From: Polaromonas sp. C04
Lineage (GTDB): Bacteria; Pseudomonadota; Gammaproteobacteria; Burkholderiales; Burkholderiaceae_C
Assembly (NCBI RefSeq): GCF_002002705.1
Contig: NZ_MUNS01000041.1
Location: forward strand, 62,001-126,000
Length of the DNA stretch: 64,000 nucleotides
Direction: 5' to 3'
How positions within the stretch are numbered: position 1 is the stretch's first letter; every line of letters starts with the position of its first letter. Shown here piece by piece: positions 35,901 to 43,996 of this stretch. Below the pieces are notes generated by a model that was given only the letters and a program-made list of their open reading frames with translations, did no database searches and was not told the DNA's origin. The position numbers and the translations under genes were made by a program.

Positions 35901-36277
35901 TTGCCGTGGTGCTGCGCAAGGGCTATGGCCTGGGCGCGCAGGCCATGACGGCCGGCGGCTTCGACGCGCCGGTGTTCACCGTCTCCTGGCCGACCGGCGA
36001 GTTCGGCGCCATGGGGCTGGAAGGCGCCGTGCGCCTGGGCTTTCGCAAGGAGCTGGAGGCAGCAAAGCCCGGGCCTGAGCGCGATGCGCTGTACCAGAAG
36101 CTGGTGGACCAGCAGTACGCCAACGGCCAGGCCACGAATATGGCGCAGACGCTGGAGATCGACGCCGTCATCGACCCGGCGCAGACGCGCGCGTGGCTGG
36201 TCCGCGGCCTGGCGTCGGCGGCCGCGTCAAAGGTCGTGCCGGCAGCGCCCGGTGCGCGCTTTGTCGACTGCTGGTGA
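32927..36277 (+). CDS. Single-chain biotin-dependent acyl-CoA carboxylase (BC-BCCP-CT)
   Basis: 1116 residues starting GTG with AAGGA upstream. Order: biotin carboxylase (1-450: MFKKILIANRGEIALRLVRA, ATP-grasp IGGGGGRGMRAV, FIEANPRLQVEHTVTEEVTG), a linker, the biotin carrier (about 500-580, EAMKMEH with the biotinyl Lys near 536), then a complete carboxyltransferase (about 600-1110; ADGMVTGLG, AEGGGGRPGDTD, GGAIDVDAADKAARF, GYGLGAQAM). The chain therefore carries every activity needed to carboxylate an acyl-CoA, similar in architecture to long-chain acyl-CoA carboxylases. The substrate is not evident. A palindromic-element copy is in the BC-BCCP linker (residues about 473-493). Confidence 0.9.
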   Translation: MFKKILIANRGEIALRLVRAVHDLGSRSVAVYAPDDAQALHVRQADEALALDATGPAAYLDIARLIALARQTGCDAVHPGYGFLSERADFAQACLDAGLTFIGPTVEQLALFGDKARARTLARQCGVPLMPGSAGAVTLAQAQAFFAAQRAGALGAGVMIKAIGGGGGRGMRAVLQAAELPEAYARCVSEARAAFGVEGVYVERLMTRARHIEIQIIGDGTQVMSLGERECSLQRRFQKLVEMAPSPSLTETLRQQITQAALKLAQAVRYRSLGTFEFLVDEDTSDLPFVFIEANPRLQVEHTVTEEVTGLDLVQLQIQVAAGRSLAALGFDAKAPPRAQGFAVQWRVNAETLDAQGQARPSGGSLVRFDMPSGPGIRVDTQGYPGAAPSPHYDTLLAKLIVRSRSTDFADAARRSRRVLAECRIEGMATNLSLLRALAKRPEFDAQQVHTRFVEAHLPELLAAAQAIDSQDATKNRAASADGVRATASFGVESGQGDDGLSAVRAPMPAKLVQLDVAVGDVVPAGGQIAVLEAMKMEHLLLAHAPGRVVEIRAAPGDHLVEGQPLVLLEPMEVAAGIAEAARSLDLEQIRPDLQQVIARHAFTLDANRPAAVARRHAQGGRTARENIADLCDLQDDPGSFIEYGALAIAAQTRRRSLEDLVANTPADGMVTGLGSVNAKLFGAEQSRCAVLAYDYTVLAGTQGMRNHHKTDRLLGLAHQLRLPVVLFAEGGGGRPGDTDMPIVAGLNNHTFSRFAALSGQVPVVGIVHGRCFAGNAALLGCADVIIATEASNIGMSGPAMIEGGGLGSFKPEQIGPSSVQSGNGVIDILVKDEAAAVRAAKRYLSYFQGPIDPAVQPWTCADQRALRHAVPENRLRVYDMRSVMQGLVDSDSLLELRAGFGAGILTALARIEGRPVGILANNPRHLGGAIDVDAADKAARFMQLCNAHGLAMVSLTDTPGFMVGPDIEAQAQVRHVCRMFVVAAHLAVPFFAVVLRKGYGLGAQAMTAGGFDAPVFTVSWPTGEFGAMGLEGAVRLGFRKELEAAKPGPERDALYQKLVDQQYANGQATNMAQTLEIDAVIDPAQTRAWLVRGLASAAASKVVPAAPGARFVDCW
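34343..34405 (+). repeat. Dispersed palindromic element, copy E (in the carboxylase linker)
   Basis: GCTACAAAAAATAGAGC, exactly 20 nt, GGGCT, 8 nt, ATTTGGTGTTGAA. In frame, encoding ATKNRAASADGVRATASFGVE between biotin carboxylase and biotin carrier, a stretch that is normally a flexible linker. Confidence 0.8.
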
Positions 36278-36367
36278 GGGCGGTCTGGCGAGGTGCGTGC
36301 TAAGCTGAGAGGCCCGATGGCGGGGCTTGTGCGGCCCGCGCCCCTCTCACTGACAAAGGAGATACCC

Positions 36368-37501
36368 ATGCCCGGCCTGTTGCCCCACGTCGATCCTGAC
36401 GGCCTGCTCGAATTTTCCGTGGTCTACACCGACCGCTCGCTCAACCACATGTCCAAACGCTTCGCGGGTGTGATGCGGGACATCATCGCGACGCTGAAAA
36501 ACGTGTACCACGCGCACAGCGCCGTGATCGTGCCCGGCAGCGGCACCTTCGGCATGGAGGCCGTGGCGCGCCAGTTCGCCAACGACCGCAAGGTGCTGAT
36601 TGTGCGCAACGGCTGGTTCAGCTACCGCTGGAGCCAGATTTTCGAGGCGGGTCGCATGGGCGCCAGCGCCGTGGTCTGCAAGGCGCGCCGCGTGGGTGAG
36701 GGCGCGCAGGCGCCGTGGCAGCCCGCGCCGGCCGCCGAGGTCGCCGCCGCCATCCGCGCGGAGAAGCCCGCCGTGGTGTTCGCGCCGCACGTGGAGACGT
36801 CCAGCGGCATCATCCTGCCCGACGACTACCTGCGCAGCGTGGCCGAGGCCGCGCACGCGGTGGGCGCGCTGTTCGTGCTCGACTGCGTCGCCTCGGGCGC
36901 CATGTGGGTGGACATGCAGGCCAACGGCGTGGACGTGCTGATCTCGGCGCCGCAAAAGGGCTGGAGCAGCTCGCCCTGCTGCGCCATGGTCATGCTCGGC
37001 GAGCGCGCGCGCCAGGCCATCGAGGGCACCACCAGCTCCAGCTTCTCATGCGACCTCAAGAAGTGGCTGCAGATCGCCGAGGGTTACGAAAAAGGCCAGC
37101 ATGCGTATCACACGACCCTGCCCACCGACGCGCTGGTAGGGCTGCGCGATGTGATGCTGGAAACCCGCGACTATGGCTTCGACAAGGTCAAGGCGGAGCA
37201 GACCGAGCTGGGCGCCAAGGTGCGCGCGCTGCTCGAATCGCGCGGCTTCCCGAGCGTGGCGGCCCAGGGCTACAAGGCGCCGGGCGTGGTCGTGAGCTAC
37301 ACCACCGACCCCGGCATCCAGAACGGCAAGAAGTTCATCGAGGCCGGCCTGCAGACCGCCGCCGGCGTGCCGCTGCAGTGCGACGAGGGGCCCGATTTCA
37401 GCACCTTTCGCATCGGCCTGTTCGGCCTGGAAAAATGGCACAACGTGGATCGCACGGTGGGGCAACTGGCCGCGGCGCTGGACCGCGTGGCGCCGCGGTA
37501 A
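36368..37501 (+). CDS. Class V PLP aminotransferase (alanine-glyoxylate/serine-pyruvate type)
   Basis: 377 residues from ATG 36368 behind AAAGGAGATACCC. IVPGSGTFGMEAVARQFAND holds the phosphate-binding region, ETSSGIILPDDYL and FVLDCVASGAMWVD the cofactor-contacting strand, and SAPQKGWSSSPCCAMVML the Schiff-base lysine. The fold-type I class V group includes alanine-glyoxylate, serine-glyoxylate and 2-aminoethylphosphonate aminotransferases; sequence alone does not decide between them. Downstream is an unrelated membrane-protein gene, upstream the carboxylase (90-base gap). Confidence 0.88.
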   Translation: MPGLLPHVDPDGLLEFSVVYTDRSLNHMSKRFAGVMRDIIATLKNVYHAHSAVIVPGSGTFGMEAVARQFANDRKVLIVRNGWFSYRWSQIFEAGRMGASAVVCKARRVGEGAQAPWQPAPAAEVAAAIRAEKPAVVFAPHVETSSGIILPDDYLRSVAEAAHAVGALFVLDCVASGAMWVDMQANGVDVLISAPQKGWSSSPCCAMVMLGERARQAIEGTTSSSFSCDLKKWLQIAEGYEKGQHAYHTTLPTDALVGLRDVMLETRDYGFDKVKAEQTELGAKVRALLESRGFPSVAAQGYKAPGVVVSYTTDPGIQNGKKFIEAGLQTAAGVPLQCDEGPDFSTFRIGLFGLEKWHNVDRTVGQLAAALDRVAPR

Positions 37502-37584
37502 GTCTGCCGCATCCCGCGGCAGGCCCGGGCCTCACGGCGGCGCGCCGGGCTGCCGCACCTTTGACCGACAAGGAGTTGCCCCGC

Positions 37585-38865
37585 ATGGACAAGCCGGCTG
37601 AACTGGCGCGTTCCAAGCGCCAGGCGCTGGGACTGCTGCTGCTCGTGACGGCCGTGTTTGTGACGACCAGCTGGCTGCCGCGCAGTCTGGGCGTGGACAT
37701 CGTCAAGGCCATGGCCGAAGCGGCGATGGTGGGCGCCATGGCTGACTGGTTCGCGGTGGTGGCGCTGTTCCGGCGCATTCCCATTCCCTTTATCGCGCGC
37801 CACACGGCGATCATTCCGCGCAACAAGGACCGCATCGGCGAAAACCTTGCGGTGTTCGTGCGCGACAAGTTCCTCGACCCGCCTTCGCTCGTCACGCTGA
37901 TGCGCCGGCACGACCCGGTGGCGCTGGTGGCGCAGTGGCTCACGGCACCAAGCCATGCCGGCCTGCTGGGGCGGCAGGCCGTGCGCCTGCTGTCGGCGGC
38001 GCTGGACATGGTGGAGGACGCGCAGGTCGAGCGCTTCATCAAGCGCGCCGCGCGCGCGCTGATCGGGCAGATGGACCTGCCCGGCTCCATGGCCACCGTG
38101 CTCGCGGCGCTCACGCAGAACGGGCGCCACCAGGCGCTGCTGGACGGTGCGCTGGCGCACCTGACGCAGCTTCTGCAGGAGCCGCCATCGCGCAGCCTCA
38201 TCGCGCAGGCCATCGTGCAATGGGTCAAACGCGAGCACCCGCACACGGAAAAAGTGCTGCCCACCGCCTGGCTGGGTGAGCAGGGCGCGGGCATGGCCGC
38301 CCACGCGCTGGAGAGCCTGCTGGCCGACGTGGCGCACAACCCCCGCCATCAACTGCGCGAAAAGTTCGACGCGGCGGTGCAGCAGTTGATCGACAGGCTG
38401 CGTACGGACCCCGAATTCGCACGCAAGGGCGAAGAAATCCGCCGCTACCTGCAGCATGACGCCACGCTCGGCACGTATGTGCAGGGGCAATGGCAGGGCA
38501 TGCGCGCTGCACTCAAGCGCGACCTGGCCAACGAGAAATCACTCGTCGCGCGCAACGCAGGCGCCATGGGCCGCTGGCTGGGCCAGTCGCTGGCGCAGGA
38601 TGCGGACTTGCGCGCGTCGCTGAACCAGCGCCTCGAAGACTGGGTGCATACGCTCGCGCCCGAGGTGTCGCAGTTCGTGGCGCAGCACATCCAGGACACC
38701 GTGCAGCGCTGGGATGCGCAGGAGATGTCGCACCTGATCGAGCTGAACATCGGCAAGGATTTGCAGCACATCCGCATCAACGGCACGCTGGTGGGCGGTG
38801 TGATCGGGCTGGTGCTGTTTGCGCTGTCGCACCTGCCCGAGCTGGTTCGCGCGCTGCGGGGATGA
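37585..38865 (+). CDS. DUF445 family membrane-associated protein
   Basis: 426 residues from ATG 37585 behind AAGGAGTTGCCCCGC. One membrane helix lies near each end (about 15-35 and 400-420). MAEAAMVGAMADWFAVVALFRRIPIPFIARHTAIIPRNKDRIGENLAVFVRDKFL is the family's hallmark, and the long middle part is helical with many charged residues. DUF445 (YjiN-like) proteins have no assigned function. The C-terminal NIGKDLQHIRINGTLVGGVIGLVLF is also typical. Confidence 0.88.
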   Translation: MDKPAELARSKRQALGLLLLVTAVFVTTSWLPRSLGVDIVKAMAEAAMVGAMADWFAVVALFRRIPIPFIARHTAIIPRNKDRIGENLAVFVRDKFLDPPSLVTLMRRHDPVALVAQWLTAPSHAGLLGRQAVRLLSAALDMVEDAQVERFIKRAARALIGQMDLPGSMATVLAALTQNGRHQALLDGALAHLTQLLQEPPSRSLIAQAIVQWVKREHPHTEKVLPTAWLGEQGAGMAAHALESLLADVAHNPRHQLREKFDAAVQQLIDRLRTDPEFARKGEEIRRYLQHDATLGTYVQGQWQGMRAALKRDLANEKSLVARNAGAMGRWLGQSLAQDADLRASLNQRLEDWVHTLAPEVSQFVAQHIQDTVQRWDAQEMSHLIELNIGKDLQHIRINGTLVGGVIGLVLFALSHLPELVRALRG

Positions 38866-38920
38866 CGCCCGGCGTGCGCTGGGTAGAATACGCCCCCATT
38901 CGCCACTACCGGTCGCTGCC

Positions 38921-39769
38921 TTGCCTGATCGCCTTTCCGTGCTGCCGCAGTACCTGTTGCCCAAGCGCGCACTCACGGCTTTTGCCGGTATCGTCGCATC
39001 CAGCCGTGGCGGGCGCTGGACCACCGGCCTGATCCGCTGGTTTGTCGGCAAATACGGCGTCGACATGAGCGAGGCGGCCGATCCCGATATCGCCAGCTAC
39101 CCCAGCTTCAACGACTTTTTCACGCGGGCCCTGAAGCCCGGTGCGCGGCCTTTGGCAAGCGCCGACCTGATTTGCCCGGTGGATGGCGCGATCAGCCAGT
39201 TCGGCGCGATCGAGCGCGACCGGATTTTCCAGGCCAAGGGGCATCACTATTCGACGACGGCGCTGGTCGGTGGCGATGCGGCGCTGGCCGCGCAGTTCGA
39301 AGACGGCCATTTCGCCACGCTCTACCTGAGCCCGAAGGACTACCACCGCATCCACATGCCCTGTGCTGGCCGCCTGATGCGCATGATTTACGTACCGGGC
39401 GCGCTGTTCTCGGTGAACCCGGCCACCGCGCGCGGCGTGCCCGGCCTGTTCGCGCGCAACGAGCGCGTCGTCTGCGTGTTTGAATCAAAGCACGGCCCGT
39501 TTGTGCTGGTGCTGGTGGGTGCCACCGTGGTCGGCAGCATGGCGACGGTCTGGCATGGCGTCGTGAGCCCGCCGCGCGGCGGGCCGGTGCGCGAATGGCA
39601 GTACGGCGACCACGATGTGCGTCTGACGCAAGGCGATGAGATGGGCCGCTTCCTGCTCGGCTCCACCGTGGTGCTGCTGTTTCCCAAGGGGCCGCTTCAA
39701 TTCAATGCCGCGTGGCAGCCCGGCCGCGCCATTCGCCTGGGTGAAAAGATGGCCGATCTGGCTGCCTAG
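38921..39769 (+). CDS. psd: Phosphatidylserine decarboxylase proenzyme
   Basis: 282 residues from TTG 38921 (MPDRLSVLPQYLLPKRALT), which gives the family length and beginning; a TAGAAT -10-like box lies 35 bases upstream. The self-cleavage motif LGST is in GRFLLGSTVVLLF: cutting between Gly and Ser creates the pyruvoyl cofactor of the alpha chain. The Asp of CPVDGAISQFG and the His residues of YLSPKDYHRIHMP complete the self-processing triad. It makes phosphatidylethanolamine at the inner membrane. The codon is inferred from length; an ATG-initiated form does not fit. Confidence 0.92.
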   Translation: MPDRLSVLPQYLLPKRALTAFAGIVASSRGGRWTTGLIRWFVGKYGVDMSEAADPDIASYPSFNDFFTRALKPGARPLASADLICPVDGAISQFGAIERDRIFQAKGHHYSTTALVGGDAALAAQFEDGHFATLYLSPKDYHRIHMPCAGRLMRMIYVPGALFSVNPATARGVPGLFARNERVVCVFESKHGPFVLVLVGATVVGSMATVWHGVVSPPRGGPVREWQYGDHDVRLTQGDEMGRFLLGSTVVLLFPKGPLQFNAAWQPGRAIRLGEKMADLAA

Positions 39770-39831
39770 AGTCCCCGTGCGGCGCCCGCTCGCAGCGCGC
39801 CGAAAACCAGGCGTTCTGCCACAATGTTTCG

Positions 39832-40608
39832 ATGAACTACGAACACTTGCTGGTCGCCACTGACGGCCCCATCACCACCGTCACGCTGAATCGTCCGGAC
39901 AAGCGCAATGCGCTGGCACTGGACGTCATGCGGGAGCTGACGCAGGCCCTGCGCGCGATTTCCCGCACCGAGGCGCTGGGCGTGATCCTCGCGGCCAACG
40001 GGCCGGTCTTCAGCGCGGGCCACAATTTTGCGGACATGGCCGGCGCCACGCTAGAGCAGGCACGCGAATTGTTCGCCGTCTGTACCGAGATGATGAACAC
40101 GTTGCAGGCCCTGCCGCAACCGGTGGTGGCGCGCGTGCATGCGCTGGCCACGGCGGGGGGCTGCCAGCTGGTCGCGAGTTGCGACCTGGCGGTGGCGGCC
40201 GATACCGCCTCGTTCGCCATTCCGGGCGGCAAGGCGGGGCTGTTTTGCCACACGCCGCTGGTCGCGGTCGCGCGCAACGTGGGGCGCAAGCGCGCGCTGG
40301 AAATGGCGCTCACGGGCGACGCGATCGATGCCGCCACCGCGGCCGACTGGGGCCTGATCAACAAGGCGGTGGCGCCCGACCAGCTCGACGCCGCGACGCT
40401 GGATTTGATCAATCGGGCCACGCGCGGCAGCGCGCTGTCCAAGGCCTGGGGCAAGCAGGGGTTTTATCGCCAGATCGATCTGCCGCAGGATCAGGCCTAT
40501 GCCTTTGCGGTCGAGCGCATGGCCACGGCCTCGCTCACGCCCGACGCCCAGGAGGGCATCCGTGCCTTTCTGGAAAAGCGCCCCGCGAAGTACACCCAGC
40601 GCCCATAG
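39832..40608 (+). CDS. Crotonase-family protein, ECHDC3-like, probably lacking hydratase glutamates
   Basis: 258 residues with the crotonase fold: VTLNRPDKRNALALDVM, VFSAGHNFADM and HALATAGGCQLVASCDLAVAADTASFAIPGGKAGLF. The oxyanion-hole glycines are kept. The first catalytic Glu of enoyl-CoA hydratase (in GGCEL) is Gln here (GGCQL), and no Glu takes the second place (FAIPGGKAG). It is thus unlikely to be a normal hydratase. ECHDC3-type members share this pattern. Start ATG 39832 follows psd by 62 bases. Confidence 0.85.
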   Translation: MNYEHLLVATDGPITTVTLNRPDKRNALALDVMRELTQALRAISRTEALGVILAANGPVFSAGHNFADMAGATLEQARELFAVCTEMMNTLQALPQPVVARVHALATAGGCQLVASCDLAVAADTASFAIPGGKAGLFCHTPLVAVARNVGRKRALEMALTGDAIDAATAADWGLINKAVAPDQLDAATLDLINRATRGSALSKAWGKQGFYRQIDLPQDQAYAFAVERMATASLTPDAQEGIRAFLEKRPAKYTQRP

Positions 40609-40645
40609 CCACCCAGCGACAAGCGCGGGGGCCAGTTAAACGAAG

Positions 40646-41494
40646 CTATTTGAAAACCACGGTCTTGTGGCCGTTCAGCAGCACGCGGCGTTCGCTGTGC
40701 CATTTCACGGCGCGCGCCAGCACCTGGCTCTCGGTATCGCGGCCCATGGCGGTCAGGTCTTCCACGGTCTTGCTGTGGTCGGCGCGGGCCACGTCCTGCT
40801 CGATGATCGGGCCCTCGTCGAGATGGGCTGTCACGTAGTGGGCGGTCGCGCCGATCAGCTTGACACCGCGGTCATGCGCCTGGTAGTAGGGCTTGGCGCC
40901 CTTGAAGCTGGGCAGAAACGAGTGGTGGATGTTGATGGCGCGGCCCGCCAGTTTGGTGCACAGCTCGTCCGACAGGATCTGCATGTAGCGCGCCAGTACC
41001 ACCAGCTCGGCGCCCTCGGATTCGATGATCTCGTAAGCGCGGGCCTCGGCCTGTGCCTTGGTGGCCGGCGTGACCGGGATGTGGTGGAACGGCACGTTGT
41101 AGCTGGCCGCCAGCTGGTAGAAGTCGCGGTGGTTCGAGATGATGGCGCGGATGTCCAGCGGCAGCAGGCCCGACTTCCAGCGGAACAGCAGGTCGTTGAG
41201 GCAGTGCCCCTCCTTGCTGACCAGCATGACCGTGCGTACCGGTTGCGCGGTGGCGTGCAGGTGCCACTGCATCTTGAACGGCTCGGCAAAAGACCGCAGC
41301 TGCTGGCACAGTTCCGCGTGCGTGAGCCGGTCGCAGGCGAACTGCACCCGCATGAAAAACAGGCCGGTGCCATGGTCGTTGTACTGGGCGGCTTCTTCGA
41401 TGTTGCCGCCGCGCTCGAGCAAAAAACCCGAGACGGCGTGCACCAGTCCCAGCCGGTCAGGGCAGGACAGGGTCAGGATATAGACGTGATTCAT
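40646..41494 (-). CDS. purU: Formyltetrahydrofolate deformylase PurU
   Basis: 282 residues from ATG 41494. An N-terminal ACT domain (residues 1-80: MNHVYILTLSCPDRLGLVHAVSGFLLERGGNI) joins the formyl-transferase-like catalytic domain (about 90-282). Its catalytic Asn-His-Asp set is seen in NIHHSFLPSFKGAKPYYQAHDRG...LIGATAHYVTAHLDEGPIIEQD. PurU hydrolyses 10-formyl-THF to formate and THF, balancing one-carbon units for purine synthesis; the ACT domain is expected to sense methionine or glycine. It converges with the crotonase gene. Confidence 0.94.
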   Translation of the reverse strand: MNHVYILTLSCPDRLGLVHAVSGFLLERGGNIEEAAQYNDHGTGLFFMRVQFACDRLTHAELCQQLRSFAEPFKMQWHLHATAQPVRTVMLVSKEGHCLNDLLFRWKSGLLPLDIRAIISNHRDFYQLAASYNVPFHHIPVTPATKAQAEARAYEIIESEGAELVVLARYMQILSDELCTKLAGRAINIHHSFLPSFKGAKPYYQAHDRGVKLIGATAHYVTAHLDEGPIIEQDVARADHSKTVEDLTAMGRDTESQVLARAVKWHSERRVLLNGHKTVVFK

Positions 41495-41581
41495 AGAGCC
41501 CGAATTGTCGCAGCATGAGGGGGCCATGCCGCGCAGCCAGGCCTGGTCGCGCCATGGCACTCACGCCCACGGCCTTGCGGC

Positions 41582-42388
41582 TTATCGAGGCGGAGGCGGC
41601 GTGGCCTGCAGGGTGCGCTGCAGTTCAGCGCAAGGGTCCTTGAGCGGCAGCGCAGCGGTTTTCCACACGGCATCTGCTCCTGAATCAATAGCTGATTGCC
41701 CTTGACCTGCCTGGGCTACGACCACTTTTAATGTTAAATCGGCAGGCAAATAGACCGGCACGCCGAGCCCGCGCCGCACGTGCCCGGCCCCGGCAATCAG
41801 CAGCACGGTCTGGCCGCTCTGGTGTGCGCCGGCAACGGTCTGCGCCATGGCCCTGTCGCGCGCCACCTGGATGCGGGTCATGGGAGAGATCTGGTTTTCC
41901 GGCAGCAGGCCGCAGTGGCCGATGCGGATCTCCTGCTGCTGGGCCTTGAGCGCGGGGCCGGGCAGTTGCCTGTCGAGGCTTTGATCGGCCATGGCGCCCG
42001 CCATCTGGCTGCGCGGCAGGTTCGCGCCCAGCACGGGTACGCCGGCGCGCACGGCCGCCATCACCACCGGAGCGTAGGCGGCCCAGGGCCAGCCGGCGCT
42101 GCGCCAGTGCAGCGCGGCCTGCACCTGCGCCTCGCTCGCGCCCGGTGCCAGTCCTGTGGTGGTGTTGCCCTGTTCGGCCATCTCGATGGCGACCGCCGCC
42201 AGCACGCCGCGTGCGGCCAGCGACCGGACCACGTCGCGCTCGATGCGCTGGTGCTCGGGCGCATCGTGCTGCTCGCCCAGCAAAATCACGTCGGCCGGGA
42301 GCAGTGCATCGATGCGTTGCGCGGTGTTCGGGCCCGTGCCGGCGCAGGACGCCAGCACCACGGCCCCCAGTGCCAGCGCGAGCCGCAT
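41582..42388 (-). CDS. ChaN-like haem-binding lipoprotein
   Basis: 268 residues from ATG 42388 (MRLALALGAVVLASCAGTG), a lipoprotein signal with lipobox LASC. The ChaN core is visible: ADVILLGEQHDAPEHQRIERDVVRSLA, VAIEMAEQGNT, then GAGHVRRGLGVPVYL. ChaN (Campylobacter) dimerises around two haems and is thought to take part in haem-iron uptake at the membrane. Residues about 218-238 (DLTLKVVVAQAGQGQSAIDSGA) are encoded across an opposite-strand copy of the palindromic element near the C-terminus. It follows the DUF3567 gene by 11 bases. Confidence 0.85.
   Translation of the reverse strand: MRLALALGAVVLASCAGTGPNTAQRIDALLPADVILLGEQHDAPEHQRIERDVVRSLAARGVLAAVAIEMAEQGNTTTGLAPGASEAQVQAALHWRSAGWPWAAYAPVVMAAVRAGVPVLGANLPRSQMAGAMADQSLDRQLPGPALKAQQQEIRIGHCGLLPENQISPMTRIQVARDRAMAQTVAGAHQSGQTVLLIAGAGHVRRGLGVPVYLPADLTLKVVVAQAGQGQSAIDSGADAVWKTAALPLKDPCAELQRTLQATPPPPR
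41676..41738 (+). repeat. Dispersed palindromic element, copy F (in the chaN-like gene)
   Basis: Plus-strand orientation, antisense to the gene. GCTCCTGAATCAATAGC, exactly 20 nt, GGGCT, 8 nt, TTTTAATGTTAAA. In frame in the host coding sequence. Confidence 0.8.
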
Positions 42389-42399
42389 GCGCACCGTGT

Positions 42400-42705
42400 T
42401 CAGTGCAGGATGACGGGGTTCTGGGCCAGTTCGGCGTAGCCCTCGAGCGTGTCTTCCACCTCTTCCTGGGTCGGGGTGTTGGCCTGCCAGGCCGAGATTT
42501 GTTGCTGGAACAGTTCGGCCCACGAGCCGTCGAGGTACACCTCCTTGCCCGAGCGCTTGTCCACGATCTCGAAACCGTGGCGTGTCAGCGACGGCATGCC
42601 GGGCGCTGGCGCGGCATGCACTTCGTCCCCGGCCGCGCTTTGCAGTTCGGCGTCGGGGAGCACGTGGACCACCACGAAGGATTCTGAGTCGTAGAGCATT
42701 TGCAT
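42400..42705 (-). CDS. DUF3567 (BTH_I0359 family) protein
   Basis: 101 residues from ATG 42705 (MQMLYDSESFVVVHVLPD), which is how family members begin; an in-frame ATG at 42729 would add eight residues but has no ribosome site. The HGFEIVDKRSGKEVYLDGSWAELFQQQISAWQ stretch defines this small acidic family, found in Burkholderiales. Function unknown. It is followed after 11 bases by the ChaN-like gene on the same strand. Confidence 0.85.
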   Translation of the reverse strand: MQMLYDSESFVVVHVLPDAELQSAAGDEVHAAPAPGMPSLTRHGFEIVDKRSGKEVYLDGSWAELFQQQISAWQANTPTQEEVEDTLEGYAELAQNPVILH

Positions 42706-42818
42706 GATTTTGGTGTCCTGAAACGTCATCACTACAGTTAACAACGTTTGAGCCGGTTTCAAGGGGGACAGCGGCCGCGAAATCCCGCGTTTTCGTGAAA
42801 TCCGGGAGGTTTTGGCCA

Positions 42819-43982
42819 TTAAGGGCTGTCGCTCGCGCGCAAACGCTGGTCGAACCGGTCGCCGTTGGCCTGCGTCAAGCGGATGCGCACCGGCAGGTAA
42901 CCCATGGAAGGCGCCAGCCACATCTCCACTTTGGAGTCGAATTCGCGCCGCGGGTTCCGCGTCAGCTTGATCGCGCCGAGCTCGCCAATGGGCAGGCGCA
43001 ACTGCTCCATATCGCCCACGGTGAACAGCCAGGTATCGGCGTCGCGCGGGCCCACGATCTGCAGGCTGATGGTGGTGCCGCTCGGGTACTGGTCGGGCGC
43101 GCCGGCCAGCATGGCCCCCAACTGCAAAAACACGCTGAGCCGGTCCTGCGCCCCGGGCAGCAGCGGCGCCTCGGGCGTGTTCGCGCTGAAGATGATCTTG
43201 CCGCCCACGCCACCGGTCGCGCGCTCGAAATGCGCGGCCAACTCGCTGCGCGCCTTGTCGGAAAAGCGCGTGGGCGCCAGCCCCTCGGGCGTGATGCGCC
43301 CCACGCTGGTCTGGCTGCGCGTGCCGAGCAGGGGCAGGGTCAGGTCCAGCCGTGCCTCGTACGCGCCGTCGTCGTGGCGCCAGAGCAGTTCGCCCAGCGC
43401 GTCGAGCGACAGGCCGCGCGCCTGCGCGCGCACGTCGTAGTGCAGTCGCGCCGATGCCGGGACCTTGAACGCCGCGGCCTGCAGGCTGTGTGCCGGCGTG
43501 GCCGCGGGCGGCGTTGTGGTCGTTGTCGCGGGCGTGGCATCAAGCGGTGCCCCGGCAGGCGACGTGAGTGCCGGCGGCCCAGCAGACGCTACTGAATGGA
43601 TAGCTGTATGTGAAGACTCCGTATGGGGTTTTGCCGTATTTCTCTTGAATTTCGAGACATCACCCGAGTCCTGGACCGGTCGCTCGGATGAGGCGCGGCC
43701 TGGCGTGACGCCGCGCGCCCCGCGGCGAGGTGGCGGCGCGGCGGCGGCCATTGCCGGCGCTGCGGCCGTCGATGCCGTCTCGGGCGCTGGCGCCAGCGCT
43801 GGTGCAGGCGTCAGCGCGACCGGCGGTGTCTCGATCGCACGCGTGCTGAAGGGGCGCGCCCATGCCGGCTCCTGCGGGCTCATCGTGCCTGGTGCTGCCT
43901 GCAGCAGCGCGAAATGCGCGAGCAGCACCGCCGCGGTCAGCGCCAGCAGCGGCAGGATCCGGGTGGAACGGGTCGGGCGCAC
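42819..43982 (-). CDS. DUF3108 envelope protein with a TonB-like proline-rich linker
   Basis: 387 residues from GTG 43982. One N-terminal membrane helix (about 10-30), then a proline/alanine/threonine-rich stretch of about 140 residues, then the DUF3108 beta-rich domain (about 170-387: FKVPASARLHYDVRAQARGLSLDALGELLWRHDDGAYEARLDL ... PVRIRLTQANGDRFDQRL). DUF3108 proteins are periplasmic and of unknown function. The linker contains a palindromic-element copy (residues about 111-132) that reads KRNTAKPHTESSHTAIHSVAS. It lies 14 bases after iclR on the same strand. Confidence 0.82.
   Translation of the reverse strand: MRPTRSTRILPLLALTAAVLLAHFALLQAAPGTMSPQEPAWARPFSTRAIETPPVALTPAPALAPAPETASTAAAPAMAAAAPPPRRGARGVTPGRASSERPVQDSGDVSKFKRNTAKPHTESSHTAIHSVASAGPPALTSPAGAPLDATPATTTTTPPAATPAHSLQAAAFKVPASARLHYDVRAQARGLSLDALGELLWRHDDGAYEARLDLTLPLLGTRSQTSVGRITPEGLAPTRFSDKARSELAAHFERATGGVGGKIIFSANTPEAPLLPGAQDRLSVFLQLGAMLAGAPDQYPSGTTISLQIVGPRDADTWLFTVGDMEQLRLPIGELGAIKLTRNPRREFDSKVEMWLAPSMGYLPVRIRLTQANGDRFDQRLRASDSP
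43588..43650 (+). repeat. Dispersed palindromic element, copy G (in the DUF3108 gene)
   Basis: Plus-strand orientation, antisense to the gene. GCTACTGAATGGATAGC, exactly 20 nt, GGGGT, 8 nt, ATTTCTCTTGAAT. In frame in the low-complexity linker. Confidence 0.8.
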
Positions 43983-43996
43983 GCCGTCTCGCTCCG

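Noticed and set aside
40605-40660. Possible element remnant (CATAGC then GGGGCC, and a GCTATTTG)
   Set aside because: 20 nt after TAGC comes GGCCA, not GGGCT, and the right-hand boxes are missing.
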